Assembly: GCA_946478675.1 (NCBI GenBank)
Contig: CAMLEF010000288.1
Coordinates: 1 to 6,079 of the forward strand
Length of the DNA: 6,079 bases
Direction: 5' to 3'
Origin: an uncultured Flavobacteriales bacterium
GTDB lineage: Bacteria; Bacteroidota; Bacteroidia; Palsa-965
A program made the translations under genes and the position numbers. Positions 1 to 5,210 of this stretch are shown piece by piece. The number at the start of each line of letters is the position of its first letter. Position 1 is the stretch's first letter. Below the pieces are notes generated by a model. It saw nothing but the letters and a program-made list of their open reading frames with translations. It had not been told where the DNA came from and did no database searches.

Positions 1-1073
1 ATCCTGCGGCTTTGATCGATCGAAACAAAAAGCAGCACCGTGATCAACCCGCGCGGGGCGACGAACAGCAGCGGTGACAGCGGCAATCCGGAAAGTTTCA
101 GCTGGACGCCGCGCACGAGCAGGATGGCCACCGTTACGATCGCAGCATAGATAAACGTTCCCGAATTGAACAGCTGTTCCGTTTGAATAAGATAACCGAA
201 GAGCAGGAAGAACAGCGCCCGCACCAGGAAAGTCGATTCGATCACCAGCTCTTTCAGGCGGCCGACTTCAGGACTTAATTTCGCCGGGCGGAATTTTTCG
301 ATCCAGCGAAAACCTTTCAGCTTGTCGATATTGCCGAGGAAAAGTCCGAAAAGCAAAATGAAGATGAGCGCCGGAAGATCGTAGTAGATCGACACGGTGT
401 AGATCAGCACCACGAGCAGGATGATCGGGAAAAATTTGATGTGGTGCTCGATCCGCGACAGCAGCAGCGACAAGCCGATCGTGGCGAGGAAAGAGATCAG
501 CGTGATGCTCAGCAGCTGCAAACCGAAGCGGCCGACCATGCTTGCATTGAGCGTGCTTTCGACGGCGAGAAAATTAAACAGCAGAACGCCGAAAATATCC
601 GACAGGCTGCTTTCGTAAATGACGAAGTCGCGGTCGCGGGAAACGAGGTGACGAATGCTGGGAATGGCGACGGAACTGCTGATCACGCACAGCGGCACCG
701 CGTTGAGCATTCCATCCTGCAGCGAGCAGCCGGTGAGGTAACGGAAGCTGAAGCCGAATCCCAGCGCCAGCACCACGATGGAAAACAGCGAGCCCAGCGA
801 AGAACGCGACACCAGCCCGATCCGTGAGCGGTTCAGCTCAAGTTCCAACGAGCCTTCGAGAACGATCAGGATCAAACCGACTGTTCCGAGGATCGGCAGC
901 GCGAAAGAAAAATCCGGCAGCTGTATTGCGAAGAACACAGTGACCTGCTTCACCAGGAAGCCCATCGCCAGCAGGATGATCACCGCAGGAATCCGCGTGC
1001 GCGAAGCCGTCAGCTCGAAGAGATAAGCCACCAGCAGCAGTACACAGAAAGAAATGATCACTAATGACGACAC
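1..1073 (-). CDS. Cation:proton (Na+/H+) antiporter, CPA family, C-terminus off the window
   Basis: Inner-membrane antiporter exchanging H+ for Na+ or another cation, used in pH and salt homeostasis. I translated 357 codons by hand; the frame stays open to base 1, so the C-terminus lies outside. Hydrophobic helices alternate with short loops throughout. Diagnostic blocks are the unwound-helix segment ISSSVAIPS (131-139), ESSLSDI (154-160) with the likely cation-binding acidic residue D159, and the Arg-Gly element APRGLIT (339-345). CPA1 proteins usually read 'ND' at the second block; here it is 'SD', so the Asp is kept and the Asn replaced. A GTG at 1071-1073 is chosen because an in-frame TAG lies at 1080-1082 and no ATG occurs until codon 37; GTG at 1059-1061 is an alternative. 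It follows E1 by 35 bp with no visible terminator or promoter between, so it is probably read from the E1 promoter. Family is confident; ion specificity is not. Confidence 0.85.
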   Translation of the reverse strand, partial: MSSLVIISFCVLLLVAYLFELTASRTRIPAVIILLAMGFLVKQVTVFFAIQLPDFSFALPILGTVGLILIVLEGSLELELNRSRIGLVSRSSLGSLFSIVVLALGFGFSFRYLTGCSLQDGMLNAVPLCVISSSVAIPSIRHLVSRDRDFVIYESSLSDIFGVLLFNFLAVESTLNASMVGRFGLQLLSITLISFLATIGLSLLLSRIEHHIKFFPIILLVVLIYTVSIYYDLPALIFILLFGLFLGNIDKLKGFRWIEKFRPAKLSPEVGRLKELVIESTFLVRALFFLLFGYLIQTEQLFNSGTFIYAAIVTVAILLVRGVQLKLSGLPLSPLLFVAPRGLITVLLFVSIDQSRR

Positions 1074-1108
1074 CGGTACCTATTTAAAAATTTAAAAACG
1101 AAGCGACC

Positions 1109-3106
1109 TTAAAAGCGGTGCAGCTCCAGCAACTTGCTTTCGAAACGCTCCACCGGCAGGAAATTCTGCTCGAGCTCCGGCGCAAACGGCACAGGCGTAT
1201 CGAGGCTGGCGACACGAACGACAGGCGCATCAAGGTGTTCGAAGCAATGCTCGTTGATCAGCGCAGCAATTTCTCCGCCGATGCCGCCGGTGAGCGTATC
1301 CTCGTGCAGCACCAGCGCCTTGCCGGTTTTGCGTACGGTTTCGAAGATGGCTTCTTTGTCGAGCGGGAGCAGCGTGCGCAGGTCGAGCACGTCGGCGGAA
1401 ATTTCCGGGTGCTTCTTCAATACGTCGAGCGCCCAATGCACGCCGTAGCCGTAGGTGATGATGGAAAGATCGTTTCCTTCCGCTGCTTTCGCCGCTTTAC
1501 CGATCTCGATCGTGTAATACGATTCGGGAACGTCGCCGGAAATGCTGCGGTAAAGCGCCTTGTGCTCGAAGAACATCACCGGGTTGGGATCTTCGAAAGC
1601 GGCGAGCAGCAATCCTTTCGCATCGCGCGGCGTCGACGGATAAACGATCTTCAGTCCCGGCGTGTGAAAGAACCACGCTTCGTTCGATTGCGAATGGAAC
1701 GGTCCGGCAGCAACACCGGCACCCGTTGGCATGCGGATCACAACGTCGGCATTTTGTCCCCAGCGCCAATGGATCTTCGCGAGATTGTTGACGATCTGGT
1801 TGAAGCCTTCGGTAACGAAATCCGCGAACTGCATTTCCATCATCGCTTTCATGCCTTTGATGGAAAGCCCGAGCGCCGAACCGACAATCGCCGATTCGCA
1901 AAGCGGGGTGTTGCGCACGCGTTCTTTGCCGAATTCCTGCACGAAACCTTCGGTGATCTTGAAGACGCCGCCGTATTCGGCAATGTCCTGCCCCATCAGC
2001 ACGAGGTTGTCGTGTTTGCGCATAGCGATGCGAAGCGCATCGTGGATCGCATCGATCAAACGTTTCTCGCTCGAATTGCCGGACGGATTTGTTACGGAAA
2101 AATCAAACGGCTTGTAGAGATCGCGGTATTCTTTCTGTGTGTCGGCGACGGGACGCGGGTAAGCAAACGCCGTTTCGAGCCCTTCTTCGATTTCTTTTTT
2201 GATCGCAGCGCGGAATTCGTTAGCGTTCGCTTCCGTCAGCACTTTCTGGTCGAGCAGCCAGCGCTCGTAATTCATCACCGGGTCTTTCACCGACCACTGG
2301 TCCTGCAAACCTGCGGGATAATATTTCGTGCCGGAAGCTTCTTCGTGCCCGCGCATGCGGAACGTGACGCATTCGAGCAGCACCGGCCGCGGATTTTTGC
2401 GGAGATCTTCCGCAATGCGCTTCACCGTGTGGTACACTTCGAGCACGTTGTTGCCTTCGACCTGCACGGCTTCCATTCCGTAACCGATGCCTTTGTCGAT
2501 AAATTCTTTGCAGCGGAACTGCTCGCGCGAAGGCGTCGACAATCCCCACTGGTTGTTTTCTATTGCAAAGATGACGGGCAATTCCCACACCGCCGCCACG
2601 TTCAGCGCTTCGTGAAAATCACCTTCGCTCGCGCCGCCGTCGCCGGTGAAAACGAGTGTTACGGCATTTTCTTTTTTCAGCTTATGCGCAAGCGCGATGC
2701 CGTCGGCAATACCCAGCTGCGGACCGAGGTGCGAGATCATGCCGACGATGTTGTAGTCGATGGCGCCAAAGTGGAACGAACGGTCGCGGCCTTTGGTGAA
2801 GCCTTCTTCTTTTCCCTGGAACTGCGCGAAGAGCCGGTGCAGCGGAATGTTGCGCGAGGTAAAGACGCCGAGGTTGCGGTGCATCGGCAGGATGAATTCC
2901 TGTTTCTCCATGGCCAGCGCGGAGCCGACCGACGTTCCTTCCTGCCCGAAGCCGGAGAACCATTTGGAGATGCGTCCCTGTCGCAGGAGCACGAGCATTT
3001 TCTCTTCGATCAGGCGCGGGCGGAGCATGGCGCGGTAAATATCCAGCAGCGCGGCGTCGGCCAGTTTTTTGCGCTCGAAGCGAATGGGAGTATCGACTGT
3101 AATCAT
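1109..3106 (-). CDS. 2-oxoacid dehydrogenase E1, fused alpha-beta (branched-chain type likely)
   Basis: Thiamine-diphosphate-dependent E1 of a cytoplasmic 2-oxoacid dehydrogenase complex. It decarboxylates a 2-oxoacid and transfers the acyl group to the lipoyl arm of E2. The 665 residues hold two domains that are separate subunits in many bacteria. E1-alpha (about 10-335) has the ThDP/Mg motif GDGGASEG (155-162) ending at E-N-N (183-185), and the active-site loop RMRGHEEASG (250-259) with His254. E1-beta (about 347-665) has GQDIAEYGGVF (372-382), catalytic-region Glu404 in CESAIVG, and His471 in GPFHSQS. The STPSREQFR (190-198) and MFFEHKALYR (511-520) blocks resemble branched-chain enzymes (STPTSEQYR, FFEPKILYR in the mammalian subunits) more than pyruvate E1. 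Leucine, valine and isoleucine oxoacids are therefore the likely substrates, but pyruvate cannot be excluded. No E2, E3 or E1-kinase gene is in the window. Such fusions are common in Bacteroidota. No RBS is visible before the ATG. Confidence 0.93.
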   Translation of the reverse strand: MITVDTPIRFERKKLADAALLDIYRAMLRPRLIEEKMLVLLRQGRISKWFSGFGQEGTSVGSALAMEKQEFILPMHRNLGVFTSRNIPLHRLFAQFQGKEEGFTKGRDRSFHFGAIDYNIVGMISHLGPQLGIADGIALAHKLKKENAVTLVFTGDGGASEGDFHEALNVAAVWELPVIFAIENNQWGLSTPSREQFRCKEFIDKGIGYGMEAVQVEGNNVLEVYHTVKRIAEDLRKNPRPVLLECVTFRMRGHEEASGTKYYPAGLQDQWSVKDPVMNYERWLLDQKVLTEANANEFRAAIKKEIEEGLETAFAYPRPVADTQKEYRDLYKPFDFSVTNPSGNSSEKRLIDAIHDALRIAMRKHDNLVLMGQDIAEYGGVFKITEGFVQEFGKERVRNTPLCESAIVGSALGLSIKGMKAMMEMQFADFVTEGFNQIVNNLAKIHWRWGQNADVVIRMPTGAGVAAGPFHSQSNEAWFFHTPGLKIVYPSTPRDAKGLLLAAFEDPNPVMFFEHKALYRSISGDVPESYYTIEIGKAAKAAEGNDLSIITYGYGVHWALDVLKKHPEISADVLDLRTLLPLDKEAIFETVRKTGKALVLHEDTLTGGIGGEIAALINEHCFEHLDAPVVRVASLDTPVPFAPELEQNFLPVERFESKLLELHRF

Positions 3107-3152
3107 AAGTAGCTTAATGCGGCGCTAAATTACGTACTTTGTAGTGGAAGCG

Positions 3153-3275
3153 ATGGAAAAAGCAATTGTAGCGTTGTTGTGTGCCGGAGCGGCGATCTAT
3201 CTCGTCGTGCGGATCGTGCGGAGTATTCGTCGCACGCGAAAGAATAATTGCGGCCCGGATTGTAATTGCGGGTGA
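3153..3275 (+). CDS. Small Cys-tailed single-pass membrane protein (FeoB-associated-like)
   Basis: A 40-residue ORF, MEKAIVALLCAGAAIYLVVR followed by a basic stretch and a Cys-rich tail. Residues 4-22 form one hydrophobic helix, residues 23-30 are basic (RSIRRTRK, predicting a cytoplasmic C-terminus by the positive-inside rule), and the tail NCGPDCNCG carries Cys33, Cys37 and Cys39. This architecture matches the short 'FeoB-associated Cys-rich membrane protein' family, usually found next to the ferrous iron transporter FeoB in Bacteroidota. The tail may bind iron or another metal, or hold a redox centre. No feoA or feoB is in the window, so this copy is either an orphan or a look-alike. It diverges from E1 with 46 bp between start codons. 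ATG at 3153 is preferred; an in-frame GTG at 3144 would add three residues. Identification rests on architecture only. Confidence 0.6.
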   Translation: MEKAIVALLCAGAAIYLVVRIVRSIRRTRKNNCGPDCNCG

Positions 3276-3364
3276 AGGTGCGTGTTGCGGGCTTCGAGTT
3301 GCGTGGGTTTTCGAATGGGCAGGGGAAATGCGCAGGAAGAAGGTTGAATGAGTTCGTTGAGTTT

Positions 3365-3432
3365 GTTAGGTTGGTAAAAGGAAAATACAAGACAGAAAAA
3401 TCAACCAACCGAACCAACCTTACCAACCTTAC
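3365..3432. repeat. Inner inverted repeat (arms 3365-3381 and 3418-3432)
   Basis: GTTAGGTTGGTAAAAGG (3365-3381) pairs imperfectly with CCTTACCAACCTTAC (3418-3432). The 36-base spacer is A-rich. It sits inside the outer inverted repeat, so the whole segment could fold as a nested hairpin in RNA or single-stranded DNA. It has no U-tract, so a terminator role is unlikely. Confidence 0.5.
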
Positions 3433-3454
3433 CAACTAACCAACTAACCAACCT
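3402..3454. repeat. Degenerate tandem tract of AACCAAC-type 8-9 bp units
   Basis: About six imperfect units of the form (T)ACCAAC(C)T run head to tail: AACCAACC, GAACCAACCT, TACCAACCT, TACCAACTA, ACCAACTA and ACCAACCT. The strand is almost free of G, with one G in the tract. The 8-9 bp period is not a codon multiple throughout, which argues against a coding origin. Confidence 0.75.
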
Positions 3455-3546
3455 TAAATTGGGCTACTGAAGTTTCACTGCACCACAGCTCCCACATCAA
3501 AATTCCCCTCGCAACCCGCACCTCCGCACCCCCTTCACGTATGGGC

Positions 3547-3580
3547 AAAAAAAAAGGAGCGCAATCCGCCCCTCTTTTTT
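3547..3580 (-). terminator. Rho-independent terminator of the first DS-repeat lipoprotein
   Basis: GGAGCG (3556-3561) pairs with CGCCCC (3567-3572) around a 5-base loop, with one A-C mismatch. The stem is extended by the A-run 3547-3555 against TCTTTTTT (3573-3580). Read on the minus strand, the stem is followed by nine T residues, 17 bases past the stop codon of the lipoprotein gene. The T-rich plus-strand side means it may also stop transcription from the Cys-tailed peptide gene. Confidence 0.7.
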
Positions 3581-3596
3581 CTTGCTGGAAGAAAAA

Positions 3597-3860
3597 TTAC
3601 TTCTTCTTGCCCGGCTTAGCATTAGCCATAGAGTCAGCCATTTTAGCTGAATCTTCTTTTGCTTTAGCAGCAGCCGCAGCGGTCGCCTGATTTACAGAGT
3701 CAGCCATTTTCATGGAGTCTTCTGATTTTTTCTGAGCGTCAGCCTTCATGGTTGAATCCGCGCGGAGAGAATCGAGAAGCTTTTGTGCAGCTTCGCCGCT
3801 ACCGCAGGATGCAAGAGTTGCCATACCGGCTACGGCAACAAAAGCGATGAACTTTTTCAT
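3597..3860 (-). CDS. Small DS-repeat lipoprotein (paralogue 1)
   Basis: An 87-residue lipoprotein of unknown function. The N-terminus MKKFIAFVAVAGMATLASCG is a type II signal peptide with lipobox LASC, so Cys19 should be lipidated and the protein anchored in the envelope. The mature part is rich in Ala, Lys, Asp, Ser and Met with no Trp, Tyr or Pro until the tail, and should form an amphipathic helix. Paired Asp-Ser motifs recur: DSLRADS (30-36), DSMKMADS (48-55) and DSAKMADS (70-77), with the last two 22 residues apart. It ends in PGKKK. Its neighbour at 4009-4335 is a paralogue with the same signal-peptide style and motifs; 20 bp are identical (3622-3641 versus 4091-4110). It has its own promoter and terminator. 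Length, lipid anchor, helix and C-terminal Lys recall Braun-type lipoproteins, but no homology is visible. Confidence 0.85.
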   Translation of the reverse strand: MKKFIAFVAVAGMATLASCGSGEAAQKLLDSLRADSTMKADAQKKSEDSMKMADSVNQATAAAAAKAKEDSAKMADSMANAKPGKKK

Positions 3861-3893
3861 TTTGGTTGTTGGTTGTTTTGGTTAAAACTGGCG

Positions 3894-3926
3894 CAAAGAT
3901 ATAGGAAGATTTCCTTCACGGTCAAA
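3894..3926 (-). promoter_or_regulatory. Bacteroidota-type promoter of the first DS-repeat lipoprotein
   Basis: On the minus strand a -33 TTTG (3923-3926) and a -7 TATCTTTG (3894-3901) match TTTG/TAnnTTTG. The spacer is 21 bases against the usual 19. The -7 box ends 33 bases before the ATG. The leader is A/C-rich with repeated AACCAA/AACAACC and no Shine-Dalgarno sequence. Confidence 0.7.
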
Positions 3927-3955
3927 CTTTTGCGCTTTTTTTTAACAAGGCTATT

Positions 3956-3991
3956 AACAAAAACGGGAACCGATTGGTTCCCGTTTTTGTT
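3956..3991 (-). terminator. Strong bidirectional hairpin terminator after the second DS-repeat lipoprotein
   Basis: A perfect 16-bp stem pairs 3956-3971 with 3976-3991 around the loop GATT. The core is CGGGAACC/GGTTCCCG flanked by A-runs and T-runs. On the minus strand it lies 17 bases past the stop codon at 4009 and is followed by T-rich sequence. It separates the two lipoprotein genes into independent transcription units. Confidence 0.9.
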
Positions 3992-4008
3992 TTTGTTGCA
4001 GTGGAAAA

Positions 4009-4335
4009 TTAACCGCGACCGCCGGTCGCTTTTTTGTTTTCCTGTTTGATCTGCTGCTGTTGCGTCGGCTTCTTCGGCGCTTTGCCGGCTTTAGCCATAG
4101 AGTCAGCCATGCGGGTAGAATCCGCGATGTGCTGTTGCATAGCAGCGTCAGCAGCCCGTTTGGTTGAGTCAGCCATGTTGGTAGAATCCTGAACGTGCTT
4201 CTGCGCGTCAGCTACCTTCTGGAGAGAGTCAGCATTACGGGTTGAGTCTTCTTTGCGTTTTGCATCGTCATTGCCGCAGGAAGCGACAAATGCAGTCATT
4301 GCAGCGATTGCTACGAACGAGAGAACTTTTTTCAT
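4009..4335 (-). CDS. Small DS-repeat lipoprotein (paralogue 2)
   Basis: A 108-residue lipoprotein of unknown function and paralogue of the gene at 3597-3860. The signal peptide MKKVLSFVAIAAMTAFVASC has lipobox VASC, with Cys20 as the lipidation site. Three copies of an eight-residue motif follow: DSTRNADS (30-37), DSTNMADS (50-57) and DSTRMADS (72-79), spaced 20 and 22 residues. Between them are Lys/Gln/Ala-rich linkers that favour helix. The C-terminal 25 residues differ from paralogue 1: Lys/Pro/Gln-rich, with a QQQQ run, ending in GGRG. That tail is probably disordered and basic, so it could contact peptidoglycan, nucleic acid or anionic lipid; this is inference. The nucleotide repeats behind the motifs are visible at 4100, 4166 and 4226. 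It has its own promoter and terminator, and diverges from the Ig-like lipoprotein at 4477. No domain of known function is recognised. Confidence 0.87.
   Translation of the reverse strand: MKKVLSFVAIAAMTAFVASCGNDDAKRKEDSTRNADSLQKVADAQKHVQDSTNMADSTKRAADAAMQQHIADSTRMADSMAKAGKAPKKPTQQQQIKQENKKATGGRG
4100..4257 (-). repeat. Internal coding repeats encoding the DST..ADS motif
   Basis: The element GAGTCAGC (plus-strand reading) recurs at 4100-4107, 4166-4173 and 4226-4233, periods 66 and 60 bp. After the first two copies it continues as CAT-n4-GTAGAATCC. The periods equal 22 and 20 codons, so the repeats keep frame and produce the three protein motifs. The same element occurs in paralogue 1, including a 20-bp exact match at 3622-3641. 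Confidence 0.8.
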
Positions 4336-4364
4336 TTGTTTTGTTGAGTTTGGTTAACCGGCCG

Positions 4365-4394
4365 CAAATGTAGAAATCTTTTTTATTCTTCAAA
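4365..4394 (-). promoter_or_regulatory. Bacteroidota-type promoter of the second DS-repeat lipoprotein
   Basis: On the minus strand a -33 TTTG (4391-4394) is followed after 18 bases by the -7 box TACATTTG (4365-4372), a full match to TAnnTTTG. The box ends 29 bases before the ATG. The leader contains GGTTAACCAAA, similar to the GTTTTAACCAAA leader of paralogue 1. Confidence 0.75.
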
Positions 4395-4402
4395 AATTTT
4401 TG
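4391..4402. promoter_or_regulatory. 12-bp palindrome shared as -33 element by divergent promoters
   Basis: CAAAAATTTTTG is a perfect palindrome. Its right end supplies TTTG (4399-4402) for the plus-strand promoter, and its left end supplies the same box on the minus strand (4391-4394). The two -7 boxes lie 18 and 19 bases outward, so the arrangement is nearly symmetric about 4396/4397. Confidence 0.65.
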
Positions 4403-4429
4403 CATCTGAGGCGGAACCGTCTATTTTTG
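4399..4429 (+). promoter_or_regulatory. Consensus Bacteroidota promoter of the Ig-like lipoprotein
   Basis: TTTG (4399-4402), exactly 19 bases, then TATTTTTG (4422-4429): a full match to TTTG-N19-TAnnTTTG. Transcription should start near 4434-4437, leaving a leader of about 40 bases without a Shine-Dalgarno sequence before ATG 4477. That start would exclude the out-of-frame ATG at 4431 from the mRNA. Confidence 0.8.
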
Positions 4430-4476
4430 CATGACTTTTGCTCAGGAACCACAAACTCAAAACCATCCTATTTATC

Positions 4477-5190
4477 ATGAAAAAACACCTCATCGCCATT
4501 ACTTCTGTCATCGTCCTCGCAGGAGTAGTTACGTTCTCTTCTTGCAAAAAAGAAGACACTACCGCCCCGACGCTGTCTATCACCGGAGGCACCACCCAGT
4601 CGCAATCCCTGCCGGCAACGTCTAACGGCGGCACCTGGACCAACCCGACGGCAACGGCAACCGATGACGAAGACGGTGACCTCACCAGCAGCATCTCTGT
4701 TTCCGGCACGGTTAACCCGAACGTGAAAGGCACCTACACCCTCACCTACACCGTTACGGACGCAGCCGGCAACACCGCTTCGCAGGACGTAACCGTATCG
4801 ATCGTTAACGACGCTGAGATGTACGCAGGTACCTACTCCGTACACGATACCGTTCCGATGCTGGCCGCTTTCAACTACAACATCGACGTTACGACCGATA
4901 ACAACGTAAACGGCCGTATCCACTTCGCACACCACGCTCCGGCGCTCCAGGGCTTCGCTTACTACCAGAACAACGACGGTATCTACGCGAACATTTCCGG
5001 TGCTACGGTAACGCTGCCTTCCCAGACGGCTGCTAACATCGGTACCGACAACTCTACCCACACCTTCTCCGGTAACGGTGCAGTTGTTTCTACCACCGCG
5101 CCGATCGTGTTCAACATCACCTACACGGACTACGACGTGACGAACAACGCTACCGCAAATGGCTGCGTTCAGACCTACACGAAACAGTAA
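4477..5190 (+). CDS. Ig-like (DUF5011-type) surface lipoprotein
   Basis: A 237-residue envelope lipoprotein. The signal peptide ends in lipobox FSSC, with Cys23 lipidated; the following KKED is acidic after two lysines, which could resemble an export signal to the outer surface in Bacteroidota, but this is uncertain. Residues 28-110 form an Ig-like domain of the DUF5011/Cry22-like type: [12 protein letters not shown] at its start, [20 protein letters not shown] (58-77), then [15 protein letters not shown] (85-99). Residues 115-237 form a second beta-rich domain starting [10 protein letters not shown] and ending in VQTYTKQ, a layout I recognise from other Bacteroidota lipoproteins without a known function. 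ATG 4477 is chosen because MKK plus hydrophobic core starts there; an in-frame TTG at 4438 would spoil the signal peptide and lies at the predicted transcript start. Every Tyr codon is TAC and all Asn codons but one are AAC, suggesting high expression. It is monocistronic. Confidence 0.88.
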   Translation: MKKHLIAITSVIVLAGVVTFSSCKKEDTTAPTLSITGGTTQSQSLPATSNGGTWTNPTATATDDEDGDLTSSISVSGTVNPNVKGTYTLTYTVTDAAGNTASQDVTVSIVNDAEMYAGTYSVHDTVPMLAAFNYNIDVTTDNNVNGRIHFAHHAPALQGFAYYQNNDGIYANISGATVTLPSQTAANIGTDNSTHTFSGNGAVVSTTAPIVFNITYTDYDVTNNATANGCVQTYTKQ

Positions 5191-5210
5191 TCTGTTCTTC
5201 GTTTTACAGG

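Larger units (their letters stand above)
3276..3523. repeat. Outer imperfect inverted repeat (arms 3276-3291 and 3508-3523)
   Basis: The left arm AGGTGCGTGTTGCGGG (3276-3291) matches the reverse complement of the right arm, AGGTGCGGGTTGCGAG, at 14 of 16 positions. A GTGAAGG element also lies just outside both arms in the same mirrored orientation. A further TTGCGTGGG copy follows the left arm at about 3299. Similar TTGCGGG-type degenerate repeats occur between genes in some Bacteroidota, as far as I recall; whether this is one of those families is inference. Confidence 0.5.
3276..3596. other. Non-coding, repeat-rich convergent intergenic region
   Basis: 321 bp between the 3' ends of the Cys-tailed peptide gene (plus) and the first DS-repeat lipoprotein gene (minus). 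I find no convincing gene. A 101-codon open frame on the minus strand here merely translates the TTGGT-type repeat into VRL repeats. The region contains an outer imperfect inverted repeat, an inner inverted repeat, a tandem AACCAAC-like tract and a terminator, listed separately. The rest (about 3460-3505) shows nothing recognisable. Confidence 0.7.

Noticed and set aside
441..827. Plus-strand open frames between 421 and 1026
   Set aside because: Antisense of the antiporter, whose minus-strand translation gives membrane helices and family motifs; the plus-strand products are Gln/Arg/Ser-rich shadows.
1118..3112. 664-codon open frame on the plus strand
   Set aside because: Exact codon-aligned antisense of the E1 gene, which has clear catalytic motifs; the translation has no recognisable domain and an Arg/His/Phe-heavy composition.
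3125..3141. Promoter-like boxes in the 46-bp gap between E1 and the Cys-tailed peptide (minus TAATTTAG, plus GTACTTTG)
   Set aside because: One and two mismatches to TAnnTTTG respectively, and no TTTG 19 bases upstream of either; a promoter must exist here or nearby but I cannot place it.
3130..3435. 101-codon minus-strand open frame with VRLVRLVRLV start
   Set aside because: It starts within the tandem repeat tract and covers the Cys-tailed peptide gene in antisense; no signal, domain or promoter supports it.
3402..3454. Tandem tract as a CRISPR array
   Set aside because: Units are only 8-9 bp, degenerate and without unique spacers.
4431..4625. Plus-strand ORF starting at ATG 4431
   Set aside because: Out of frame with the lipoprotein, overlaps its signal peptide, and its ATG lies before or at the predicted transcription start.
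4468..5061. 197-codon minus-strand open frame opposite the Ig-like lipoprotein
   Set aside because: Val/Arg/Gly-rich shadow of a gene with a clear signal peptide, Ig domain, promoter and terminator on the other strand.
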